Shown: positions 36,909 through 45,282 of the stretch, piece after piece | How the letters are laid out: each line of letters starts with the position of its first letter | Position numbering within the stretch: position 1 is the first letter of the stretch | From: Bacteroidota bacterium | Lineage (GTDB): Bacteria > Bacteroidota > Bacteroidia > Flavobacteriales_D > Sanyastnellaceae | Direction of reading: 5' to 3' | Length of the DNA stretch: 64,000 bases | Assembly: GCA_027622975.1 (NCBI GenBank) | Contig: JAQBVN010000002.1 | Coordinates: 62,001 to 126,000 of the forward strand | Position numbers and translations under genes: made by a program | Notes under the pieces: generated by a model | Told to the model about the DNA's origin: nothing | Seen by the model: only the letters and a program-made list of their open reading frames with translations | The model's database searches: none

Positions 36909-38582
36909 ATGATTTCAAAGGACCTCAAAATTCTCGTGATTGGCGCGGGGCGTGTGGGGTCGCAGGTTGCCCGATTGTTGCGCTTTGAAGGCTTCGAGGT
37001 GGTGGCCACCACAACCCAAAAGGAGACGACCCTCTGCTTGGAGTCAATGGGTATTGAGGTCATTCCTTGGACATGGGAACCTGGCGTTTCATGGTCCATG
37101 ATAACATCAGTTGATTGCAGCCGATGGCTGGTCACTGTTCCCCCAAGAGGTGCGGATCGTGCCGAAGCTTTTCATGAGTCTTTGCACAGAGAAGCGGTTG
37201 ATGCAGGGGTTGAACTGTTGGTGTGGACTTCGTCAACATCAGTGTATCCCAAGGAAGGTGTCATGTTGAATGAGAGCCATGCTGTTCATCAGGCCTCTCC
37301 TCACAGCGGGGTGGACTTGCTCAAACTTGAGAAGATCCATCGTTCTGGGAAGGTCCCTTTTGTGGCCATGAGGCTTGGCGGATTGGTGGGGCCTGGGTCT
37401 CACCCGATTCGGGCCATGCATCGTCGAGGTGTAGGGTCCGAATCGGATGGCATTGTGCAGTGGGTTCATGTTGAAGACGCTGCACGAGCCTGTGCGCATG
37501 TGATTAACATGTCGCCAGATTCCATTCCAGAAGCTTTGAATGTTGTGGCGCCAAAACCCGTCACTCGAGGGTCACTGGTGGAGGCATGCAATCCTGCCAT
37601 GGAAGTTCCTGCCACCGGTGGTGGCATGGTTCGGGTGGTGTCCTCTCAGAGGCTCTGTGACTTGGGTTTTGACTTTGCGCACCCTGCCATCGATCAATGG
37701 GTCCGGCAACACCCTGAACCCGAGTTGGAAGGGGCATGGGATGGACCGCATGGAAGCCTGCGTTGGACTTGGACGCCAGCCCATGTCGAGGGTTGGCCTT
37801 CCAAAGAGACAAAGGCTGGTACGATTCTCATGTTTCACGGGTACAAAGGATTTCGAAAGTGGGGGAATTGGGGAGGCATGGCTTCATGCCTCGCAAGGCG
37901 AGGGTGGCATGTCATACGCGTCGATTTTTCACACAACGGTCATGTACCACCCTTTGATGAGTCGTGCTGTGACGAAGAGGCTTGGAGCCAGAACCACCTT
38001 CACTATGAGGCTGAGGAGGTTGCATACGCTGTGGAATGTGTGCATGGCTTGTCCTTGGGCCCAGTGTTTGTTTGGGGTCATAGCAGAGGAGGGGCCATGG
38101 CACTTCTAGGGGCACAACAGGCGGAGTCCAATCGCCTCGTTGTTTCTGGAGTGATGGTGTGGAGCGCTGTGTCGGATTTGTTGGCCAGAATGCCCAAAGG
38201 AGAGTCGTTGGAACAGTGGGAGTCATCAGATCGGTGGGATGTTTTCAACTCGCGCACGGGCCAACGATTGCATCATCCTTGGTCTTATTACCAAGAGGCC
38301 ATGAAACGTCGGTCATCTTTGGACGTCTTGTTGGCTACTCGCAATTTGACATGCCCAATCTTGGCGGTTCATGGAAGCGCTGATGAGGTTGTTCATTGGT
38401 CTGAAGGCCAGGCCATTGCAAAAAATGCACACAGGGGTCATTTTCACAAAGTGATGGGGGCAGGACATACCATGGGGCAAAGCCATCCATGGCACGCGGG
38501 TTCCTGCCCTGGGGAGGGTTGGGAGGATGCATTGAATGCCACCCAACATTGGCTGCAGTTGCAATCATCCCCTGCGCGTTGA
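36909..38582 (+). CDS. Fusion of an SDR-type NAD(P)-binding domain and an alpha/beta hydrolase
   Basis: A single 557-residue protein. Residues 1-260 form an extended/atypical SDR domain: KILVIGAGRVGSQVARLLR (glycine motif), LLVWTSSTSVYP with the catalytic-region Ser and Tyr, VAMRLGGLVGPG, and VEDAARACAHVI. Lys of the YxxxK motif is not obvious. Residues about 270-557 are an alpha/beta hydrolase with GTILMFHGYKGFRKW (oxyanion region), nucleophile elbow VWGHSRGGAMA, the acid Asp in HGSADEVVHW and the His in GAGHTMG. The ATG at 36909 is preferred over a TTG six bases before. I do not recognise a characterised enzyme with this layout; substrate unknown. Confidence 0.8.
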   Translation: MISKDLKILVIGAGRVGSQVARLLRFEGFEVVATTTQKETTLCLESMGIEVIPWTWEPGVSWSMITSVDCSRWLVTVPPRGADRAEAFHESLHREAVDAGVELLVWTSSTSVYPKEGVMLNESHAVHQASPHSGVDLLKLEKIHRSGKVPFVAMRLGGLVGPGSHPIRAMHRRGVGSESDGIVQWVHVEDAARACAHVINMSPDSIPEALNVVAPKPVTRGSLVEACNPAMEVPATGGGMVRVVSSQRLCDLGFDFAHPAIDQWVRQHPEPELEGAWDGPHGSLRWTWTPAHVEGWPSKETKAGTILMFHGYKGFRKWGNWGGMASCLARRGWHVIRVDFSHNGHVPPFDESCCDEEAWSQNHLHYEAEEVAYAVECVHGLSLGPVFVWGHSRGGAMALLGAQQAESNRLVVSGVMVWSAVSDLLARMPKGESLEQWESSDRWDVFNSRTGQRLHHPWSYYQEAMKRRSSLDVLLATRNLTCPILAVHGSADEVVHWSEGQAIAKNAHRGHFHKVMGAGHTMGQSHPWHAGSCPGEGWEDALNATQHWLQLQSSPAR

Positions 38583-38700
38583 TCCGGGGGCGAACCAGCC
38601 CCTCGACTGGCCTTGGATGCAGCAAGGCTCCTCAAGAGAAGACCTGATTGCCAAGCCCTGAAGGTTTTTTTGCAAGGACCCATCAAGGCTACATCACGAC

Positions 38701-38731
38701 AAAAAAAGGCCCGCCTTGACGGGCGGGCCTT
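38701..38731 (-). terminator. Rho-independent terminator for the T9SS cargo gene
   Basis: A 10-base-pair GC-rich stem (AAGGCCCGCC with GGCGGGCCTT, 6-base loop). Read on the minus strand it is followed by a run of seven T, 38 bases after the stop of the gene ending at 38769. On the plus strand there is no T run, so it is strand-specific. Confidence 0.85.
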
Positions 38732-38768
38732 GAAGGAAAAAGGATTGTTTTGGAGAGGAGAGTCCTGC

Positions 38769-39677
38769 TCAACGCTGAACCACGAGACGTTGTGTGGTCC
38801 GTTGACCGCCTTGGCTCAATTCGAGCAAGTACAAGCCATTGTTGAGGTTGAACTGAATGGCCGCGCGGTTGTTCAGGTCTGATCGACGCTCTTCGTGAAC
38901 CACTTTGCCGTCCAAACTCAAAATGCGAATCACACCTTGCGCGATGTTGGAGTTCAGCATCACTCGATCCACCGCAGGATTGGGGCCAAATGTGCATTCC
39001 AACACAGACGCTGTTTGGATTCCATCGACCACAGGGTCAGTCACATCCACGAACACATCGTCCACGTAGTACGTAGGAGTTGTCACACCATCTCCAGCAG
39101 CGTAGAAGTTCACACCACCCACTTGACCTCCATCGAAAGGGAGCTGGCCGAGATAGACGTCGTCAAAGTAGATGTGCATCAAGTCCGAGTCTGTATCGAT
39201 CAAGTGTTGAATCTTCAACCATGAACCTGGGGTGTATGAACCCTCGAGTGTGAAAGTTGCGTTGTCGATGTTGTACGTAACCACACCATTGCTACCCAAC
39301 ACACATTCGAAAGCCCACGCCGTGCCGGGGATTTGGTTTTCTTGGACATTGTAATAGCCAGAATTACCCTCGGGAACGAGCACGTTGAATGTGACGTCAT
39401 AAGCGCCTGTCAGGCCTGCAATGAGCATGACGTCCATTGGGCCGCCTGCCACACCGCCGAAAATTTTCAACGACTGGGCTCCAGAGAGGGCAGCCTCATC
39501 AGAAATCTGGGCGTCCATGGTAGTTCCTTCGTTGCCGGAGGTCCAAGTTGACCAAATAGGGGCGCCTTCCACGGCGATGTAATCACCCACAGCATACCCT
39601 TCGAAATCTTCAGAGAGAAGCTGGGCGCACACGAGGTTTGATGTCAACAACAGAACTGGGAGAAAGAGGTGTTTCAT
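38769..39677 (-). CDS. T9SS-exported protein with lectin-like domain and C-terminal sorting domain
   Basis: A 302-residue secreted protein. The signal peptide is KHLFLPVLLLTSNLVCAQ; the ATG at 39677 is chosen over longer frames because of it. Residues 20-220 form a beta-sandwich (EDFEGYAVGDYIAVEGAPIW, SDEAALSGAQSLKIFGG, MHIYFDDVYLGQLPF), like concanavalin-type domains. The last 75 residues are a type A T9SS C-terminal domain: FGPNPAVDRVMLNSN, VIRILSLDGKVV, LNNGLYLLEL, TTQRLVVQR. Exported through the Sec and then the T9SS route by inference from this signal. The ligand is unknown. Confidence 0.87.
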   Translation of the reverse strand: MKHLFLPVLLLTSNLVCAQLLSEDFEGYAVGDYIAVEGAPIWSTWTSGNEGTTMDAQISDEAALSGAQSLKIFGGVAGGPMDVMLIAGLTGAYDVTFNVLVPEGNSGYYNVQENQIPGTAWAFECVLGSNGVVTYNIDNATFTLEGSYTPGSWLKIQHLIDTDSDLMHIYFDDVYLGQLPFDGGQVGGVNFYAAGDGVTTPTYYVDDVFVDVTDPVVDGIQTASVLECTFGPNPAVDRVMLNSNIAQGVIRILSLDGKVVHEERRSDLNNRAAIQFNLNNGLYLLELSQGGQRTTQRLVVQR

Positions 39678-39755
39678 AAAAGAATGTTTATTGGAAAGAT
39701 ACAGATTCGTGGGGCAAAATAGGACGTATTTTGAATCCATGCCGAACATTGCACC

Positions 39756-40580
39756 ATGAAATGGATCGGGAATGTGAGAAAGATGGGGTCCACGGTGGAT
39801 GGCAATGGAGACATTGCCTATCATTTTCACGGCGGAAACCCTTTGGATCCTTGCCCGACGTGGGAAGTCAATCCATGGTTGGGCAAGGAAATTCATGTCG
39901 CGTTTGGAGGTGACATTCACTGCGTTGTGACGGGAAAAAAAATTCGGAAGACCTTCGGGGAAGGGATGTCATATGAAGCCTTTCTCCATTCACCGATGGC
40001 CACCCCCAGCATCATGAGACCTGAGTTGAGTCGCATTCACGAGGGCGTAGCGCTCCGTGATGAAGCTTGGGAAAGGGAGCATCATTTGACGCCTCATGTA
40101 GTCTATGTGGCGAGGACAAGTCATCTCAAGGTTGGCGTCACCAGGGCAGTCAACATTCCATCGCGCTGGGTGGACCAGGGGGCGGTGGAAGCGGTTGTGG
40201 TCGCCAGGACACCCTACAGACAATTGGCAGGGGAGATGGAGGTTGCATTGAAGGATTTGTTGTCTGACAAAACACAATGGCGCGGCATGCTGTCCAAGGT
40301 GGAATGCAACAGCGATGAACTCCTTCAGGCCAAGGAAGATTGCTTCGACATGCTCGGCGAATCCTATGAATCATTTTTTGACCTCGATGACAACATCACC
40401 ACGCTTCATCCCCCAGTGCTGATGTACCCACCCAAGGTTCGAAGTGTGACATTGGACAGGACTCCTGAGATCCATGCCCGATTGGTGGGGGTGAAGGGCC
40501 AGTACTGGATGTTTGAGAACGGAAGCGTGTGGAATGTCCGCAGCCATGCCGGCTACAGGGTTGAAATTTCAGCGGACTGA
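39756..40580 (+). CDS. DUF2797 protein with degenerate zinc ribbon
   Basis: A 274-residue member of DUF2797. Family features: N-terminal GNVRKM, HHLTPHVVYVARTSHLKVGVTRAVNIPSRWVDQGA (GIY-YIG-like core), GEMEVALKDLLSDKTQWRGML and the final GVKGQYWMFENGSVWNVRSHAGYRV. In the flavobacterial relatives I remember, the region before this has a CxxC...CxxC ribbon; here it reads HCVVTGKKIRKTFGEGMSYEAF, keeping only the first Cys (Cys56). The family's function is not known; the GIY-YIG relationship hints at nucleic-acid binding. Convergent with the yqgE-like gene 11 bases downstream. Confidence 0.85.
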   Translation: MKWIGNVRKMGSTVDGNGDIAYHFHGGNPLDPCPTWEVNPWLGKEIHVAFGGDIHCVVTGKKIRKTFGEGMSYEAFLHSPMATPSIMRPELSRIHEGVALRDEAWEREHHLTPHVVYVARTSHLKVGVTRAVNIPSRWVDQGAVEAVVVARTPYRQLAGEMEVALKDLLSDKTQWRGMLSKVECNSDELLQAKEDCFDMLGESYESFFDLDDNITTLHPPVLMYPPKVRSVTLDRTPEIHARLVGVKGQYWMFENGSVWNVRSHAGYRVEISAD

Positions 40581-40591
40581 GTATGTTGAGG

Positions 40592-41170
40592 TTAGTTCAG
40601 TGACGGGTCGCTCGGGGCGTTGGCGATGTGGTCGTAGCCTTGACCCATCCCTGAGATCAAGCGCTTCCAAAACGTTTCGTTGTCTTCGTCTGTCCGCATG
40701 ATGTCACCCTGTCCAGCCTTGGAGACAAACCAAGAATGGCTGAGAATTTCCTCGTCAAGCTGTTTGGCGGACCAACCGCTGTAACCGATGAAGAATCGGA
40801 TTTGACTTCCGGGCAATTCGCCACGTTGAATCATGGATTTGATCAAGTCAAAATCCCCTCCCATGTAGACCCCATCCACCACAGGCACGCTGTCGGGTAT
40901 GTCTGCTCTTGTGTGGATGTAGTAGAGATTGCTGTTTTTGACAGGTCCCCCCACGCTGATTCTCGCTTTGAGAGAGGGCAGGTCATCCATCACCTCGTTC
41001 AAGTCGATGTCGATGTAGTTGTTGAGAACAAAGCCAAAACTCCCTTCCTCGTTGTGTTCGCATAGCAGAACCACCTTTCTTCCGAAATAGGGGTCATCCA
41101 TGAAGGGCTCGCTCAGCAAGACATTCCCAGCCTCGGGCAACTCTTGATTCTCTGGAGTGAAGCGGATCAT
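40592..41170 (-). CDS. YqgE/AlgH family protein
   Basis: A 192-residue protein starting MIRFTPENQELPEAGNVLLSEPFMDDPYFGRKVVLLCEH, the standard N-terminus of the YqgE/AlgH family; GSFGFVLNN, VGGPV, LYYIHT, GVYMGGDF and RFFIGYSGWSAKQLDEEI follow in order. A frame 13 codons longer (ATG at 41209) exists but would overlap the start of the divergent peptidase gene. The family has a conserved fold and an uncertain role; AlgH affects alginate synthesis in Pseudomonas. Confidence 0.92.
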   Translation of the reverse strand: MIRFTPENQELPEAGNVLLSEPFMDDPYFGRKVVLLCEHNEEGSFGFVLNNYIDIDLNEVMDDLPSLKARISVGGPVKNSNLYYIHTRADIPDSVPVVDGVYMGGDFDLIKSMIQRGELPGSQIRFFIGYSGWSAKQLDEEILSHSWFVSKAGQGDIMRTDEDNETFWKRLISGMGQGYDHIANAPSDPSLN

Positions 41171-41207
41171 GCGGACAATTCCTTGCAAAGTTCCGTCATT
41201 TGCATTC

Positions 41208-43061
41208 ATGGATGCAACCTTTTTTGCAGTGAGGATGGCGGCAGCCTCTTTGGTTCTCGGTTGGATGATGTTTCTTGGCGTCGGATGTGGCGAAGAAATG
41301 TCAACGAGTCACGAGACCGCAACCATGCCTTGGTCCCTGGATTCATTGCTCGGTTCCAATGCTACCCCGACCTGGGAAGAGGCGGTGTTGCAATGTGAAA
41401 TCTTGGCCAAATCAGATGCACGGGCCACCATGCATCACGTGGGTTGGAGTGATGTGGGGCGCCCCATTCACGCTTTGGTTCTCAGCAACAAGGATGCGCG
41501 AGTTGCCAAAGATTTACAGGGGGTGAAGGAACGACTTCAAGTTCCATCAGGGGTCGATGAACATTCGCTGAATCGAACTCCTCGTTTGCTGATCAACAAC
41601 GCCATCCATCCGGGTGAGCCTTGTGGTGTGAATGCTAGTTTGGCGTTGGCTGCCCAATGGCTCAGCGAGCCCGATGGCGAGACTCATATTTTGAGACACG
41701 TGGACGTGGTCATCATTCCGCAGTACAATGTGGGAGGAGCCTCGAGGCGAAACTGCTGTACGCGCGCCAACCAAAATGGCCCAACGTCCTATGGATTTCG
41801 TGGAAACGGATCCAACCTGGATCTCAACCGTGATTTTGTGAAAATGGATTCGCGGAATGCCGAGGCTTTCGTCTCGCTGTTTCATGCGGTGGACCCCGAT
41901 GTGTTTGTGGATACGCATACATCGAATGGAGCGGATTATCCGTACACCATGACGCTAATCACCACCCAGCCTGACAAAGCTGGACCCGTGTTGGGTCCTT
42001 TTTTGTCCGAGGTGATGTCACCCGCGTTGTACGAAGGAATGAATGCAGCAGGCTGGCCGATGGTGCCGTACGTGTTCAGCAGAGAATCGACCCCTGAATC
42101 AGGAATTCTAGACTTTTTGGAAACGCCTCGATACAGCACAGGATACACCACGTTGTGGGGAACCTTGGGCTTCACCACAGAGGCCCACATGCTGAAGCCA
42201 TTCAGAGACAGGGTGCAGGCCACCCATGCATTCTTGTCACTGATGGCTGAATGGGTCGGCACACATGCTCGAGATGTGGTGGAAGTGCGTGAGAGGGAAC
42301 GGTTGCGCGTGGCACAATCTGAGTGGTTGCCCGTGCGGTGGACGTTGGACGACACGCGGTGGGACAGCCTGACATTCTCAGGGTATGAATCGCGCATGGA
42401 GTGGAGCGCTGTTCATGGAGGCAGGCGTTTGACCTACGACCGAGATTCCGTGTGGCACAAGCGCATTCGCTACGACAACCATTACAAGGACATCGACTCG
42501 ATCCAGGTGCCCGCACGGTGGGTGATTCCCCAGGCATGGCGGCACGCCGTGGAACGATTGCGGATGAACGGCGTGAGCATGAGGCCTTTGGATCGGGACA
42601 CCTCGATGTTGTTGCAAGTGACGACCATCGAGTCGTTCCAATCGGCGCGAAGACCCTACGAGGGACACCATCCTTTGTCCATTGACAAGATTCGGGTGGA
42701 CACCCAAAGTGTGCAGCTTTACGCCGGAGATTTGTGGATTGATGCAGATCAAAAGGCAAGGCGTTATCTCGCGGAAATCTTGTCCCCTCACGGTCATGAC
42801 GCCTTGTTGGTTTGGAATTTTTTCGACGCTGCGCTTCAACAGAAAGAGTATTTCTCGGATTACGTGTTTGAGGACACAGCCGAAGAACTGCTGAATGAAA
42901 ATTCTGTGCTTCGCGAGGATTTCGAACGAGCCAAATTGGCTCATCCTGAATGGGTGTCATTGCCTGGAGAGGCCTTGAGATGGGTGTACGATCACAGTCC
43001 ATATTCCGAGGGGACGGCCCATCGGTACCCTGTGATGGCATGGGTGGAGCCCACTCCTTGA
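41208..43061 (+). CDS. M14-family zinc carboxypeptidase, probable lipoprotein
   Basis: A 617-residue exported metallopeptidase. The N-terminus AAASLVLGWMMFLGVGCGEE suggests a lipoprotein anchored at Cys28, with a not quite canonical lipobox. Zinc ligands: His134 and Glu137 in AIHPGEPCG and His near 236 in FVDTHTSNGADY; the substrate Asn-Arg pair is in SNLDLNRDFVKMD; the catalytic Glu is in FTTEAHML near residue 325. The C-terminal 250 residues resemble no domain I can name. The start at 41208 could also be 41235. Followed 20 bases later by an esterase-type gene. Confidence 0.88.
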   Translation: MDATFFAVRMAAASLVLGWMMFLGVGCGEEMSTSHETATMPWSLDSLLGSNATPTWEEAVLQCEILAKSDARATMHHVGWSDVGRPIHALVLSNKDARVAKDLQGVKERLQVPSGVDEHSLNRTPRLLINNAIHPGEPCGVNASLALAAQWLSEPDGETHILRHVDVVIIPQYNVGGASRRNCCTRANQNGPTSYGFRGNGSNLDLNRDFVKMDSRNAEAFVSLFHAVDPDVFVDTHTSNGADYPYTMTLITTQPDKAGPVLGPFLSEVMSPALYEGMNAAGWPMVPYVFSRESTPESGILDFLETPRYSTGYTTLWGTLGFTTEAHMLKPFRDRVQATHAFLSLMAEWVGTHARDVVEVRERERLRVAQSEWLPVRWTLDDTRWDSLTFSGYESRMEWSAVHGGRRLTYDRDSVWHKRIRYDNHYKDIDSIQVPARWVIPQAWRHAVERLRMNGVSMRPLDRDTSMLLQVTTIESFQSARRPYEGHHPLSIDKIRVDTQSVQLYAGDLWIDADQKARRYLAEILSPHGHDALLVWNFFDAALQQKEYFSDYVFEDTAEELLNENSVLREDFERAKLAHPEWVSLPGEALRWVYDHSPYSEGTAHRYPVMAWVEPTP

Positions 43062-43081
43062 GCCGGCAGTATCTTCGCGCC

Positions 43082-44044
43082 ATGCCCACCTCATCCTTGC
43101 TGCCACGAGATTGGACCTCCAAGTCAGCATGGCTCGAAGCAGCTCATCAAGCTGCAAGGACCCTGAGACGGGACGTGGCCCATGCATCGCCTCAGCAGAT
43201 TCGCCACGCCATTGAACTTGCATCGCGCTTGAATCCGGGGCCAATCGGCGGGGACTTTGAATTGGTCGAACGCGAATGTTGGAGAGGGGCTGAGGTTCGA
43301 TGGAAGGGTCGAAACGAGGGGACATTGGCATGGATCCATGGCGGGGCGTTTGCTTTTGGCAGTCCTCGAGTTTATCGCGCAGCAGCCACTCATCTGGCGA
43401 GGGAGACCCACTGTCGTGTCTTGCTGATTGAATACAGATTGTCGCCAGAGCACACATTCCCGAGCGCCCATGAGGATGTGGCCAAAGCATTGTCAGGCTT
43501 GCTCATGGAGGAAGATCTCGTGCTGGTTGGGGACTCAGCGGGCGGCAATTTGGCAGCCTCGGTTTGGCAGCATTTGAGCCAAACCCCAGAGGCTCAATCC
43601 CTGAGAGGTTTGGCCCTGTTGAGCCCGTGGTGTGACTTGCGGCCGCAAGCAGACTCCGTTGCCCAGAACATGGTGTCTCATAGCCCGTTCGATGAGCGAG
43701 ATGCCTTGGAGTATGCTGAAGCCTATTTGGCCGGTCACACGCCTGAGGATCCCCTGGTTTCGCCTCGATTGATTCAGGATTATTCGAAGTGGCCGAAGGC
43801 TTACGTCGAATGGGCCGACGATGAGTTTTTGGCCCCAGACATTGTCCAATGGGTGTCCCACATGAAGGCACAAGATGTCGATGTCACCTCACGGATTGAG
43901 CATTCAGCCGTTCACGGCTGGCAGCTTCTGCCGGACGTTTTGCCCGAAGCCAGGCGCTCCATGGCTGCACTGGGTTCCTGGGCGCGAGAGGCGCTTGATT
44001 TGGATCCAGTGGAGAAGTCTGGGGTGCGTTTCAAAACCCGATGA
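43082..44044 (+). CDS. Alpha/beta hydrolase, HSL (hormone-sensitive lipase-like) family
   Basis: A 320-residue cytosolic esterase-type enzyme; there is no signal peptide after MPTSSLLPRDW. The oxyanion motif is IHGGAFAFGSP, YRLSPEHTFPSAHEDV is typical of the HSL family, the nucleophile Ser sits in VGDSAGGNLAAS (about residue 152), the acid Asp in EWADDEFLAPD and the His in SAVHGWQ. Probably hydrolyses short acyl esters. It starts 20 bases after the M14 peptidase gene, and its stop is 2 bases from the end of the convergent aminotransferase gene. Confidence 0.9.
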   Translation: MPTSSLLPRDWTSKSAWLEAAHQAARTLRRDVAHASPQQIRHAIELASRLNPGPIGGDFELVERECWRGAEVRWKGRNEGTLAWIHGGAFAFGSPRVYRAAATHLARETHCRVLLIEYRLSPEHTFPSAHEDVAKALSGLLMEEDLVLVGDSAGGNLAASVWQHLSQTPEAQSLRGLALLSPWCDLRPQADSVAQNMVSHSPFDERDALEYAEAYLAGHTPEDPLVSPRLIQDYSKWPKAYVEWADDEFLAPDIVQWVSHMKAQDVDVTSRIEHSAVHGWQLLPDVLPEARRSMAALGSWAREALDLDPVEKSGVRFKTR

Positions 44045-44046
44045 TC

Positions 44047-45282
44047 TCACGTTGATTGGACGGCGTCGAGGGTGTCAATCAACAGTTCCAAACCTTCCGC
44101 AGCTTCGTCGTCTCTCAAGGTCAGAGGCGGAGCGATTCGAAACGCGTGAGGAACGCTGAGAAACCAAAACAGCAGGATGCCTTTTCCTGGAGAACCGGGC
44201 GCTCCCTCCAGGCCCTTGTGCACAACAGCCGCAACTCTGTCAGGGTGATCGAGTTCCACGGCAAAAAAGGACCCCATTCGACGAACGACCTGGACCAGGG
44301 GATGAGCTTCGAGTCGACGTTGCCATCCAGCCATGCGAACTTCCTGGGCACGTTGATCCACCGCAGCCATGGCCTGAAATGCTCCGACCACGCCTGCACA
44401 AGCCATGGGGTGGCCCCCAAACGTGGTGATGTGACCTAGAGAGGGGGCGTGTGCCAACGACGCCATGTTGTCCCGAGACGCGGCCAACGCGCCAATGGGC
44501 ATGCCGCCGCCGAGGGCCTTGCCCATGCAGACAACATCAGGGGTGATACCAAAGTGCTCGAAGGCCCAGGTTTTGCCGGATCGCCCCATGCCACATTGAA
44601 TCTCATCCACAATCAGGAGGGTTCCTTGCTCGGTGCAACGCGTTCGGAGTGCATGCATCCACGATTCGTGAGGAATCCGAACTCCAGCGTCGCCCTGAAT
44701 GGGCTCCACAACGACACAAGCCGTTCGTTCGGTGATTTTGTCCAAACTTCGCTGGTCATTCCAATCCAAAAAAAGCACATCGGGTAACAAGGGTCTGTAC
44801 CGCGCTTTTCGAGACTCATTGGATGACACCGACAAGGCCCCATGGGTGTTGCCGTGGTATCCACCTCGAATTCCGATCAATTCGGTTCTCCCGGTGACGC
44901 GTTTGGCCAATTTCAGCGCCGCATCGATGGCCTCCGCCCCAGAATTCACGAAATAGACGCAATCCAAGACTTCCGGCATGGTTTCCAACAACAACTTGCC
45001 TGCTTGCTCTTGGACTTCTTGCAAGAGTTCTCCGTACACCATGACGTGAAGGTGTCGGTCGAGTTGGTTTCGCAGAGATTCCTGGATGATGGGGTGCTGA
45101 TGACCAAAATTGGACACGCCAATGCCACTGATCGCATCGAAGATGAGACGTCCATCGTCTGTTTGAAGCCAAGGTCCTCGGGCGCTCACAACACGCAGTC
45201 CAAGCGGAGTGAGGGTGGTACTCGCCAGTCCCTGGGCCAAAAAGGGATTGTCATTCCAAGGCATTGGATCTGATTTGATCAA
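44047..45282 (-). CDS. Class III PLP-dependent aminotransferase
   Basis: A 411-residue fold-type I enzyme of the acetylornithine/4-aminobutyrate/lysine aminotransferase group. Motifs: DAISGIGVSNFGHQHP, FVNSGAEAIDAALKLAKRVTGR, GGYHGNTHGALS, VVVEPIQGDAG, LIVDEIQCGMGRSGK and the PLP lysine in MGKALGGGMPIGAL. Two ATGs (45282, 45264) are near; the first overlaps the GH92 stop by 4 bases, consistent with coupling. The substrate cannot be chosen from the sequence; it is the last gene of an operon that begins with paaZ. Confidence 0.9.
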   Translation of the reverse strand: MIKSDPMPWNDNPFLAQGLASTTLTPLGLRVVSARGPWLQTDDGRLIFDAISGIGVSNFGHQHPIIQESLRNQLDRHLHVMVYGELLQEVQEQAGKLLLETMPEVLDCVYFVNSGAEAIDAALKLAKRVTGRTELIGIRGGYHGNTHGALSVSSNESRKARYRPLLPDVLFLDWNDQRSLDKITERTACVVVEPIQGDAGVRIPHESWMHALRTRCTEQGTLLIVDEIQCGMGRSGKTWAFEHFGITPDVVCMGKALGGGMPIGALAASRDNMASLAHAPSLGHITTFGGHPMACAGVVGAFQAMAAVDQRAQEVRMAGWQRRLEAHPLVQVVRRMGSFFAVELDHPDRVAAVVHKGLEGAPGSPGKGILLFWFLSVPHAFRIAPPLTLRDDEAAEGLELLIDTLDAVQST

